Made by a program: the position numbers and the translations under genes. A stretch of 64,000 bases of DNA from Rhabdornis inornatus (Eukaryota > Chordata > Aves > Passeriformes > Rhabdornithidae): positions 186,396-250,395 of the forward strand of contig VWZS01000202.1 in the NCBI GenBank assembly GCA_013397075.1, given 5' to 3'. Of the stretch, positions 1 to 10,100 are shown one piece after another. Numbering within the stretch: position 1 is the first letter of the stretch; every line of letters starts with the position of its first letter. The notes beneath the pieces are model-generated. The model was not told the origin of the DNA and made no database searches. It was given only the letters and a program-made list of their open reading frames with translations.

Positions 1-30
1 ATACCCCGAAGTGAGCGGTGGCCTGTGCAG

Positions 31-1304
31 ATCTCGCGGTTCCTGGTGGTGGACCCGCGGCAGCGGTACACGGCGGGCGAGGCGCTGGCACACCCCTTCT
101 TCCAGCAGTACGACGTGGAGGAGGTCCGGCACTTCAGCCCCTTCCGCAAATTCAAGGTGGGGATGAGCTGGGAGCTGCAGGAGCCAGCAGTGGAATGGGT
201 TTTGCAGCTGGGGGTGGGGTTCGGGAGGGTGTGGCAGCCTGGGTGCAGAGCAGGCATTCACTCATGGGTGGGAGTTAAGGGAGAAGGGAGGAACTGCCTC
301 TCACCTCCAAAAAAAAACCCAAAAAAACATTGAAGAGCTGGAGAGTTCAGCCCGGAGAAGAGAAGGCTCCAGGGAGACCTTAGAGCCCCTTCCATTGCCT
401 AAAGAGGCTCCAAGAGAGCTGGAAAGGGACTTGGGGCAAAGGATGGAGTGACAGGGCAAAGGGGAGCAGCTTCCCACTGCCAGAGGGCAGGGTTAGATGG
501 CATAGTGGGAAGAAATTCTTGGCTGTGAGGGTGGGGAGGCCCTGGCAGAGGTTTCCCAGAGAAGCTGTGGCTGCCCCATCCCTGGAGGTGCCCAAGGCCA
601 GGTTTGGACTTGGAGCAAGCTGGGATAGAGGAAGATGTCCCTGCCCATGACAGGGGGTGGAGAAAAATGGGCTTTAAGTTCCCTTTTAACTCCAACTATG
701 CTGTGATTCTGTGATTCCCTGGCATGAACCCTTGCCCTTCACCAGCCCCACAGGAACTAAAGTGTGCCAGACACTGAGCTCCCTCCTGACTCCCCCACAG
801 GGAGGGATGCACTGGGACCACCCCATTGTAGGGATTCCCCTGCATGGCAGGCTGTGAGAGAATTCCCCTGCATGCCAGGCTGTTGTGGGAGAATTCCCCT
901 GCATGCCAGGCTGTTGTGGGAGAATTCCCCTGCATGCCAGGCTGTTGTGGGAGAATTCCCCTGCATGCCAGGCTGTTGTGGGACAATTCCCCTGCATGCC
1001 AGGCTGTTGTGGGGGAATTCCTATGAATGCCAGGCTGTTCCCTGTGCCCCAGGTGATCTGCCTGACCGTGCTGGCCTCGGTGAGGATTTACTACCAGTAC
1101 AGGCTGGTGAAGTCAGTGACCAGGGAGCTGGTGGTCAGGGACCCCTACGCCCTCAAGCCCGTCCGCAAGCTCATCGACGCCTGTGCCTTCCGCACATACC
1201 GCCACTGGGTGAAGAAGGGCGAGGCCCAGAACAGAGCTGCCCTCTTTGAGAACACCTGCAAGGCCATCCTGCTCACCCTGGCAGCCGAGGAGGGGCTGTT
1301 CTGA
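31..1304 (+). CDS. PHKG1: Phosphorylase b kinase gamma catalytic chain, muscle form (3' end, partial)
   Basis: Two coding exons are visible, 31-156 and 1053-1304, joined in phase 0 across a GT-AG intron; they give the last 125 residues and a TGA stop. The first exon carries the end of the kinase domain (DPRQRYTAGEALAHPFF, the usual C-lobe 'hot-spot' helix). The second holds the regulatory tail. Two calmodulin-binding stretches known for this subunit are recognisable: one around KFKVICLTVLASVRIYY, the other around RKLIDACAFRTYRHWVKKG. The protein is the catalytic subunit of the cytosolic phosphorylase kinase complex, which activates glycogen phosphorylase in response to calcium and PKA. The PHKG1 rather than PHKG2 assignment rests on the tail sequence and on SUMF2 as neighbour, as in mammals. 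The kinase active site lies outside the window. A variant poly(A) signal follows at 1342. Confidence 0.96.
334..716 (+). repeat. CR1 LINE 3' fragment in the PHKG1 intron
   Basis: Recognisable 3' UTR/3' end of an avian CR1 non-LTR retrotransposon: GGAGAAGAGAAGGCTCC near 353, the GAAGAAATTCTTGGCTGTGA segment near 509, and the TCCCTGCCCATGACAGGGGG segment near 640. It ends with the diagnostic tandem ATTCTGTG octamer (ctgtgattctgtgattcc). It is 5' truncated, as nearly all CR1 copies are, and non-coding. Confidence 0.9.
830..1040 (+). repeat. 31-bp minisatellite in the PHKG1 intron
   Basis: About seven tandem copies of a 31-base unit containing AATTCCCCTGCATGCCAGGC followed by TGTTGTGG. The middle four copies are essentially identical; the first (ATGGCAGG) and last (CTATGAATG) are diverged. 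The array ends about 12 bases before the acceptor of the last PHKG1 exon, so its length could affect that splice site. Small open frames across it are a by-product of the repeat. Confidence 0.93.
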
Positions 1305-1341
1305 TCACTGCCCCAGCCCCTGCTTTGGCTCACAGTAGGCG

Positions 1342-1347
1342 AGTAAA
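1342..1347 (+). terminator. Variant poly(A) signal of PHKG1
   Basis: AGTAAA lies 38 bases after the PHKG1 stop codon. It is a known functional variant of AATAAA, and no canonical hexamer was seen nearby. This implies a very short 3' UTR. Confidence 0.5.
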
Positions 1348-2362
1348 ATCTTGGAAAACAAAATGGTGATTTCTGGGGGTTTTTAAATTTTCTTTCACTG
1401 GGCTCAGGACTGGTGCAAATACAAACACAGCAAATAATTTGTTCCTGGGGTGTGTAGCACTGGAGGAATGGGTTTGGAGAAACCTCCTCTTAACAGAGCC
1501 AGAACCAGCTGCAGCTCCCCATGGGGAAGGCTCAGCCCTCAGGCACCTGCAGTGCCTGCGTTGGGACAGTTAAAGGTGGATGAGGGATCCCAGTGCCTGT
1601 GTTGGGACAGTTAAAGGTGGATGAGGGATCCCAGTGCCTGTTTTGGGACAGTTAAAGGTGGATGAGGGATCCCAGTGCCTGTTTGGGGACAGGTAAAGGT
1701 GGATGAGGTGGATGAGGTGGATGAGGGATCCCTGAGCAGTGTTCTTGCCCACTCTTGTGGTCAAGGCTCCTGGTCCCCTCAGGTTTGGTGCAGAGCTCAT
1801 GCACAGAGAGTTTGTGCTGGTTGTAACTCCTGGAAGAGGTGGGGCACTGATTTGTGTCATCTGTCACACACATCATTTTGTCACTGCTCAAATGCAAATG
1901 AAGGTGCCTTGTTTTACTTCTGGGAAGGCTCAGCATTGCTCCAAAGCTGGGATTTCCCAAGGGAATGGGGACTGATTATGACTCCCTCTTCCAGGGATGT
2001 GCCCCTGTCACTTTTCCCCTGGCAGCCCCACACTGATGGTCACAGGGGGCTGTTGGTCAGAGCAGCTCTGGGCCAGTCCCACACATGCACCCCTCTGCTC
2101 TACACGGACAAGAGGAGAGCTGGAGGATCTCCCACACCAAAAGGACCCTAAAGACAAACCCCCCTTCCTGCCATCCCAATCACTGTTCCCACTCAGACAT
2201 CCCAGCACTGAAAAGGTTGACATTATTTTTAATTTGAAAAACAGTTGGGGTTTACTTGAAGTGACAGCTGGGGGTTACTATTCATCTCCACAGGAGAAAA
2301 TGTCTCAGTGTTCCCAGTGAGCCCTCAGAGCTCAGGTTTACTCTCAAAGCTTGGGTTTGCTC
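1348..2362. other. PHKG1/SUMF2 tail-to-tail intergenic interval
   Basis: Apart from the 41-bp minisatellite I see no gene here. The right part must contain the 3' UTR of SUMF2, which reads leftward from 2363, but no canonical AATAAA on the minus strand was found close to the stop, so its 3' end is not placed. Confidence 0.6.
1549..1735 (+). repeat. 41-bp minisatellite between PHKG1 and SUMF2
   Basis: About four copies of a 41-base unit (GGGACAGTTAAAGGTGGATG followed by AGGGATCCCAGTGCCTGTG). Unit starts fall near 1561, 1602, 1643 and 1683. The last copy carries an internal GTGGATGAG triplication. The array sits in the short interval between the two converging genes. Confidence 0.9.
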
Positions 2363-5300
2363 TCAGAGCTCAGGTTTGCTTTGGCTTTTCCAGGCTGGGA
2401 CAGGCGGGATGTCGGCAGCACAGCGGAAGCTGAGGTTGTCAGAGGCAGAGTCTGGTGTGTTCCCCATCCTCACAGGGAAAAAGACACCCAAAATTAGGGA
2501 TCCTTGCTAGTTACACATATCCCTAATATGTTACAATGCTTACAACCCCAATGTGACCTGCTAGAACAGCCTAGAAACATCTTCCACTTCCCCTGAATTA
2601 ATCAGAGAAAAGCATTTAATTATTAATACCTGCTGGAAAACACATGATTTGAGAAGCATTTAGGAATGGATTTGTAGCAGGGGTGGTTTTAGCCATATTT
2701 GTAGTGTGCTCTGCCAACTGCTTCTCAAAAAAAAATATGTAGGAACAAACAAACATCTCTTAAAATAAAACCAGCCCAGAGAAAACCCCTGTGCAGCAGC
2801 AGCTGGGCTTTGGCCAGACCTACCTGGTGGTGACACGAGCTCTGTGGTTTGCAGAGCCATCCGCAGTGTCAATCCATGAGGCCCCTCTCAGCACCTGCAT
2901 GTTCTGAGCCCTGGATGCCCTTCCTGGAGCCAGGAATTCTGATGCTGTCCATTCCCAGGTGTTTCCCAGTAGGTCATAGAGCCCTGAGATGGTTTTGTGC
3001 CAGAATTAGGAGAGCAAGTGTGCAAGAGCTGTAAATTTGGTGTATGGGACGGGGAACAACATTTAAAGCATCGTTCGAGAGTGTGGTTCCATGGTGAGGC
3101 TGAAGAAATTCCTCACTGTATTTCAAACTTCAATGTGTCATCATTTCCCATGTGCATGAGAACATGGCAACCAAACAATATCCTTGGAATTTTTGTTACA
3201 TCCCACTGAGTTGCAAAATAACCCAGTTTTAAAGGAGGTGATTTGGTGCCTGAAGTGCAGCAGGTGCACCTCGGCCAACTCCAGCACCAACCATGGATGC
3301 TTCTCCTGGGCTCACTTACTCTACTCCAGATCCCACTCATCTGGAACTCTTCTCTGCTCCAGGATTCAATAATTAATTAATAACATGAATTTAGGAAGCA
3401 GATGCCATCCCCAAAGCAGGGTGAGGGTGCTCTGTACCGTAGCTGTTCTGGGCAGGGAAGGCTGTCACCGGGGAGACGCCGTGGTATCCGTCCTCAGCTG
3501 TGTCCCCTCGAGGGAAGTCACCCTGGGGGAACAGAGATCACTCCCAGCAAAGAATCACCCCACAAACAACCTCAAATCCTGCTCCTCACAGGGCTGTGCC
3601 ACACTTCAAGTAGGCAAACAACTCTCTGGTGTCAATTCCTGCTGGTCAAGAGAGATCAACCACCTGAAGTTGTCCCAGGTTCCTTCTTCAGATTTTTAGA
3701 AGCAGGAAAATTCTGGTTTCCCAGGGAAGATGGGCTGAGCCTGCTCCCTCTGAGGGTATTTTTACAACCCCCCAGGGGCTCAGTTTCAGTACCCACAGTG
3801 TTTCCCAGGACACCCTCACTCAGTGGCTGAGTGAAACCCCACCCTGAGGAGAGCCCAGCGTGCATGGGATGATTTTTAGGATCTTACCTGCCACAGGTTT
3901 GTACGGTTTGGCTGGAATTTGTTTCCCCAGGGATACATCCTTTCTGCCAGGGAGGAAAAGACACTTGTTAGCCCTGGGTCAGTCACTCCAACCAGGCTTT
4001 TAGGATTGTCCTTTTCTGCTCAGCTTGGGATACTGAGGTTTTATTCCTTTATTTTATTAATTATTAATATTATTACACTCTCAGGCCAAAAGAGGTGGTT
4101 CAAAGCATCTGAAAAAATCCCTGGAGGGAGGTTTGGATCTGGTGGAACTAACACCACTCCATGCCTGGTTTGGGAAAAGCTCAGAGCTTGTGCTACGTAC
4201 TCTCCAGTCCTCCCCTGGCAGCAAATTCCCACTCCTCCTCCGACGGGAGCCTCTTCCCCTTCCAGGCACAGAAGGCCTGAGCATCGTTCCAGCTCACGTG
4301 CAGCACTGGGTAATCCAGCCTGTCCTTGATGCTGGAGCCAGGGCCTGAGGGCTGGCAGGGATTTAAGCAAATCTGAATTAATTTTATACAGTTTTCATTA
4401 CAACGAGAATAGGGGGTAGAAGAAATGAAAGGATGGAAAATGCTTTTTTCACCTATTTTTGGTCAATAAGGTTCAGCACACACAACACACACAAGCTCTC
4501 AGGAGGGGGAGGAGTCACCACACCAGGATTTTACCACACCAGGATTTTACTCACCTGTCTCCAAAATGCCTTCTCGATGGGCAGCCACCATGGGGCCGAC
4601 TGGGGAAAGAAATGACACCAGTCTGAGGGTGAACTGGTGACACCTGGACTGGTGACACCGTCCCACATCAGGGTGTGTTAGTCTGGGAAATGCTGCAGTT
4701 TGAGCTGGGTTATCACACACATTTGGATGCTGCTTTCCCACAGAGCAGAGGCATCTGCTTTTAAAAGTGAAAATAGATCAAGAGGCTCATGCTGTTCAGT
4801 TTTTCTACTTTAAAGTTGGATTATTGAAGTACTTTGAAACACATTTTACTTCCTCCCAGCTCCCTGGAGTCCAGATTGACAGCTCACAGAGCAAGGAAAC
4901 AGAGGAGCACATGAATCAATCCCAGCTCAATCCTGCTGAGGCTCAAAAGCAGAACAACCCCATACTAAAGAAAAACCTCAGAGAGCAGGCAAGCTCTGCA
5001 AAGAGGCAGCTGCTCCTCAGTGGAAAATCAACACCAAACCCATCATAGGATTCAGATTTACCTCCAGCTTTTGGGTGACTTTTTTTTTCAGCTCTTCAGA
5101 TACGAAATCCTCAAAGACAAAGCTCCAGCCAAATGCTTCTGCTTCTGTTTTGTATTTCTTTTCTCTAACAAACTCCCTGGCATAAATACAACATGCTCTG
5201 GGTAAGAATTCTTCAAGCTCTGCCTCACAAATCTGCTCGTGCGACGAGTTCAGAGCAAGGCAAAAGGTACAAAAATTACAGACCCCCCAGCTCCAGATGG

Positions 5301-6245
5301 TTTGGTTTAGATTTTACACATAAAACAGTCCAGTGTGCATCTTTTTTATGTTACCTGTGCAGGTAAACTCAGCCTGTACTAAGGTTTCAATAATTGCAGA
5401 GAGAAAAAATCCCTTAAAAGCCAATAAAACCTGTGGCTGCTGTTTGTGGAGGAAGAGAAGGGAAGAGGAAAAGTGGAAGAAGAGAGGGAAAAAATAGGGA
5501 GACAAAAGGGAAAGAGGGAGGAGAGGAAGAAGAGAGAAAGAAGAGAGGACGAGAAGAAGAGGAGGAGAAGAAAAAAAGGAGAAGTAGGAAGAGGAGGAGG
5601 AGATGAAAAAGAGAAGAAGCAAAAAGAGGAAAGAAAGAGGGGGGGAAAGGATAAAAACGGAAATAAAAGTATGTTTGCAAGCTATACTGCTTGCAGCTGT
5701 GGGGGAGCTGTGGGGGATTTCCTATTGACAGACACGTTTTTTTCCAACGAGCACCCAAGCATTGGCTTCCAGCCCGCAGGAACCAGCGCAGAACACCCGG
5801 CCCCACACCCGCCCCTCCCCAGAGCCACCGAGGCACGGCGGGCTCACCTGAAGTCCCTGTTTGTCACCGGGTGTTTGTCCAGAGCAAACGGCTTCACTGT
5901 CACCTCCCTGGCGGGCCCCTCCTCGCCCGTCCTCTGCACGGAGCTGGATCCCATCTGGAAGGTGCCTCCGGGCAGCTGCACCATGCTCCCATCCTCTCCG
6001 AGCGCTGGAAAGGGAGAAATTCAGTAAAGTTTCATTGTTAAACACGAGCGAGGCGCAGCCACTGACGCGATGTCCCTGCGTGTGCCGGAAGGGCTGACAG
6101 CGACTGCTGTGAGCGCAGCTCCAAGTCCCGTTTCCGGGAAGGGAGTGAGCCCTGCCTGGGGGATTTTGGGCATTCCGGGGGGAGTTTGGGGGCTCTCACC
6201 CAGCACCCCGCAGCACAGCAGGACCAGCCCCGCCGCCGTCCCCAT
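2363..6245 (-). CDS. SUMF2: Sulfatase-modifying factor 2 (inactive FGE paralogue of the ER)
   Basis: Nine coding exons on the minus strand: 6245-6200, 6004-5848, 5176-5062, 4599-4555, 4351-4201, 3943-3888, 3522-3438, 2983-2824, 2468-2363. All junctions are GT-AG with matching phases; the product is 306 aa (human about 301). A hydrophobic signal peptide (residues about 1-16, MGTAAGLVLLCCGVLA) is followed by one FGE-sulfatase domain with MVQLPGGTFQMG near 23, WNDAQAFCAWKGKRLPSEEE mid-protein, LYDLLGNTWEW near 220 and NTPDSASDNLSFRCAAD near 275. Where SUMF1 has its two active-site cysteines, this protein reads RGASWIDTADGS, so it should not make formylglycine. SUMF2 is known to bind SUMF1 in the ER lumen and to restrain it. 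The C terminus KPEL resembles the PGEL-type retention tail of the mammalian protein. The next gene upstream, CCT6A, is on the same strand. Confidence 0.97.
5448..5651 (+). repeat. Polypurine tract in SUMF2 intron 2
   Basis: About 200 bases that are roughly 95% purine on the plus strand (GGAAGAGAAG, AGAGGGAGGAGAGG, GAAGAGGAGGAG and similar), with only scattered T or C. As seen by the SUMF2 transcript it is a polypyrimidine run in intron 2, between the exons 6004-5848 and 5176-5062. A Lys/Glu/Arg-rich open frame across it is compositional. Confidence 0.9.
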
Positions 6246-6330
6246 CCCGGCGGAGCCGCAAGCCTGACCCGGAGGTGCTGCGGGATCCGGGAGCGCTTCC
6301 GGGGCGTCCGTTCTGTAGGAAAGGGATTTG
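5990..6330 (-). promoter_or_regulatory. SUMF2 CpG-rich promoter region
   Basis: CpG-dense sequence surrounds the SUMF2 start codon (6245-6243). An ETS/GABP-type core, CCGGAAGCG on the minus strand, lies at about 6294-6302, some 50 bases upstream of the ATG. No TATA box is visible. The CCT6A transcript ends only about 0.6 kb further upstream on the same strand. Confidence 0.6.
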
Positions 6331-6940
6331 TGTCTGTCCCCGGCTGCACGCGGGGTTAAAACTGCCACGCACCGGGGCCAGCAGCAACCCTTCCCCACCA
6401 GGGAGGCGGATTGGGGTGGCTGAGGGGTTTTTGTAAAGTTTCGTTTATGCTCATTCAGCATCGCGTGTGACAGAGTGAGGAGATTGCTCTTAACACAAAG
6501 CACCGCTGGGTTTAGGGAAAATCATTCCAGAGAGCAGGAGCCTGTTCCCCTGCCACAAAGGCGCTGGAAGCTCTGCCTTGACCTGCTCTGGCACTCGTTT
6601 TCCATAAATATTTTAATGCAGCAGAACCAGTGTTAAAAATCCACCCCCTAAGACAGCTCCTTCACCCCCCCCTTGAACCATTCTGCAGCCAGTGAATTCA
6701 GTTTTATTCACAAGCAAGTACAAAAGTGAAGTGATTGCCTTAATCCAGCTTTTATTTATTTTTTAATTTTTACTAAACAAATTCCAGGCCTGATCCCACC
6801 CTTTTCCCAGAGCAGACTCTTGAGCAGTAATTTCACAAAATTCCCAGGAGTAGGACTCAGGAATGCAGCCCCCCCACTGCAGAATGTTCTGGAGGGGGTG
6901 AAGGTTAAAGAACAGACACCCAAAGCACAGAACAGAACAG

Positions 6941-6946
6941 TTTATT
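6941..6946 (-). terminator. Poly(A) signal of CCT6A
   Basis: AATAAA on the minus strand (TTTATT on plus) lies 218 bases beyond the CCT6A stop codon. A second copy near 6703-6708 could serve as a distal site. The interval 6330-6940 holds nothing else I recognise. Confidence 0.65.
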
Positions 6947-7163
6947 GGGTAAAAATGGAAAGCAACTGCAGCCACACGCTTCAGTGAAATCAAAAATAAA
7001 TAACTCCTTTTTAGAGCCAAATCTTTGATTAAGTTGCTGAGATTTTGAGTGGCCGTGTTACCAAAGGGGCTGCCCCTCATGGCAGAGTGGGACATTAACC
7101 ACAGCCAAGGACAGGGCCCTGGGGTGGATTCCTTGGAGAAATTCCTCAGGGAGCAGCTCCAGC

Positions 7164-10100
7164 TCAGCCTTTCAGAGAGGACATCCCAGCTCTCATGATT
7201 TCATCCACCAGGAGAATGTTGCTGGCAATCACTGTGCTGGAAACAGAGAAGCAGGAAAGAAATATTGTTACAATTGCCAAACTCAGCTTCACTTTTGTGT
7301 TTCAAGACATCTTCCTGTACATGGGATCCCCAGTTTCACATCACTTAAACAAACACACACAGAGTAATGTTAGAAGTGAAATACTGCCAGCCTTACCATG
7401 AATGAAGCAGCTGCTTTTTGACATTGTAGTTATCCCAGATTCCAGCTGCTGCAGCCACCATTGGCTCCCCTGCAAGAGAAGTGAGGCAGCCTTTAAATAA
7501 CCAGTTCACACAGAGACTTTCTGCCGGCTGACATCTGATACCACTCATGGTATCCAACAGTTACCATGTGTGCTTTATCCTCTAAAAACCTCAAATCAGA
7601 ACACACTCAACTACAGCTGCCAAGGCTTCTGTGCAGCTTTTTATCAATGAAGGTAAAACTTCCTGCATTCAGAGCACTTTGTCCTGAGCTGAGGTTCCTT
7701 CTGGAGCATGACCCTGTGGCTGAGGGAGTCCTTACCAGTGCTGAGATCAACCCCAGTGAGCTGCCCTGACTCCACATGCTCTGCCTGGACCTTCACCAGC
7801 GTCTCCTGGGGATCATATCCCGAGTTCTGAGCAAGCACCTGGCACAGAACAGAAGGATTGGCTTCATTTTGCTGATTACAGAAAAAGCAGTGAGTCTGTG
7901 TGTGCTTTAAAGCCACTTTATCACCCAAGAACTCCTTTTACCTTAGGAATGATGAGCAGAGCATCAGCAAAAGCCTGAACTCCGAGCTGAGCTCTTCCTT
8001 TCACGCTGGGTTTGTGTTTCACAAGAGCATTGGCTACTGCCACCTCCAGTGCCCCTGCTCCTGGCACCACACATCCTGCAAGGGAACAGCACCTGTTTCA
8101 GTTTCAACAGCTCATTTTTAATGCAGTTTGATCTCTTCCCTCCATATCCTGCACCTGAACAGGTGAGTAGTTACAGATATCACCACAGAACTATAAAATC
8201 ACCTCACACTGAGCTCGGGCCTGGACTGGAGCATGAACCAAAGGAGCTGATACATCACTCCCTAATTCTGGGATGAGTTTCTCCAGGTCCTTATCATGAT
8301 GAACGGGGAGGGGACTCACCATCCTCAATGGCATTTTTCACAGCCCGCAGCCCATCCCTCACTGCATCCTTGATCTGGGTGAGCGTGTGCTTGTTGGGGC
8401 CCCTGATGAGCAGGGTCACAGAGCGGGGGTTCTCACACTTCTCAATGAAGGTGTACTTCTCCTCTCCCTGTGCAAAACAGAGCCATGTTTGCCTCTCAGC
8501 CTCTTGCTTCAGCAATGTGTACATAAATTCATCAACTGGATGCTTTCAGCCTGAGTTCTGCACTGACAGCACTTCAAGAAGTGATGAGAAGCAGCAGAAC
8601 TTTATTTGTTTTCTCAGTCTACGACAGGAGCAAACATCCAGGCAGAATGTTCACATCCAAGTGGATTTGAAGTATTTTATTTCAATACTCCAGCTTTACT
8701 CTTCAAACACTCAGCCACTCACCAGGGTGTACTCGTAGACAAGCCCTGCATGTCCCAGGCAGTCAGGAGTGAGATCCTCCACAGAGTTCATGGCAGTGCC
8801 ACCACAGGCCAGGGTCAGTCTGACAGAGAACAGGCACAGCTCAGCTTTATGTTCAATAAACCCTAAAGCCACTGATAATAAGTGCAGCATTTCAGCATGA
8901 AGATCCTAGGCTTGGAACAGTTTGGTTTTGTTCATGGAAGAGCTCTTTAAAAATCTAACTTGTAGAATTCAGGCTCCTCTGTAGGTGCCTGCATTTAAAG
9001 AATGCAGAAGAGCTGCACAGATTGAAGTGGAATTTTTAGTCAAGTCTTTAAAGATGGATTTAAGCCACACTTGACTCACTGTCTCAGTTTGGAAAAGCAG
9101 GTTATTGTATGCTCTCCTCTCCCAAAAACTGACCTTTCCATGTTCCTCCTCTTAGCTCTCCTCAAAGCAACTATTCCTTCTTTGGCAAGAGCATCCAAGG
9201 AAAACGGGTCAATTCCCTGGAAACAGAAAGTGACCATGAGCATAAGGACAAAGCTAAAAACATCTCTCACTCTGACACTAGTAAGTTCTTCCTCAAGGCT
9301 CAAAGAACATCTCACGTAGGAACTATATGTGATCTTCTGAAGTGTCAGCCTAAATTTAGCTAATTCTGGCTCAATAACTGTACCAGGTGAGTCACACAAG
9401 AAAGCCAGCATTTCAAATAATTTTTAGTTACTCTCTTCATCTCACCTTCTGGTTGATCACAACAAATCCTTTGTCTGAGTCACCACAGACTTTTCTTTTC
9501 AACTCTATGATTTTGTTGACTCTGTCTTCAATGAACTTTCTTTCTGCTTTCACCAACTTCTCCCTCTCCTCAGCACTTTTGTAGAAGAATCCAGAGCTCA
9601 CCTCTCTAAAGGGGAAAAAAACCCCACAAAAAAGCAGTGAGAAAACTTCCTCCCTACTGCAGAAATAAAATTGAGCATCAGGAATGAGCCTTTCAGTAAT
9701 ATTCTGAAGAAATCAACCCAACCCAAACCAGTCCTTCCTCAACCCACACTGCTGCTCCTGCTCTTTGTTCAGAGCTTTTCCACTTCAAAAAATAAGACAG
9801 ACACTTGAAGCTAAGAGAGCTCTGAAGTGCATTAATGTGTTTGCCCTAGAATATCAAATTATACCCAAGAAAGGAAGAACTTTCAACCTTTCTGTGATCA
9901 CACAACAAAATAAAAACCACTGTGAAGCTCTGCTTCTCACAGAGATTTTATCACCCACCACTTTTCCCAAAAGGGAAGGTGCAGAAAGGGAATCAGCTTT
10001 TACCTTCACAGTCTTGGTTGGTATTGAAGCACATTTTAAATAAAAGTCCTTATGATATGAGAATTGGCTGTGTACTCACGTTTTCTCATACTCCAGAGAC

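Noticed and set aside
764..1249. 161-codon plus-strand frame over the PHKG1 intron and last exon
   Set aside because: Wrong phase for PHKG1 and created mainly by the 31-bp minisatellite.
5446..6027. 193-codon Lys/Glu/Arg-rich frame
   Set aside because: It is produced by the polypurine tract in SUMF2 intron 2 and then runs antisense across a SUMF2 exon.
8950..9030. Possible third H/ACA RNA in CCT6A intron 8 (GCTCTTCT/AGAGGAGC stem)
   Set aside because: A stem and an ACA exist, but no H box and no two-sided pocket at the required spacing could be found.
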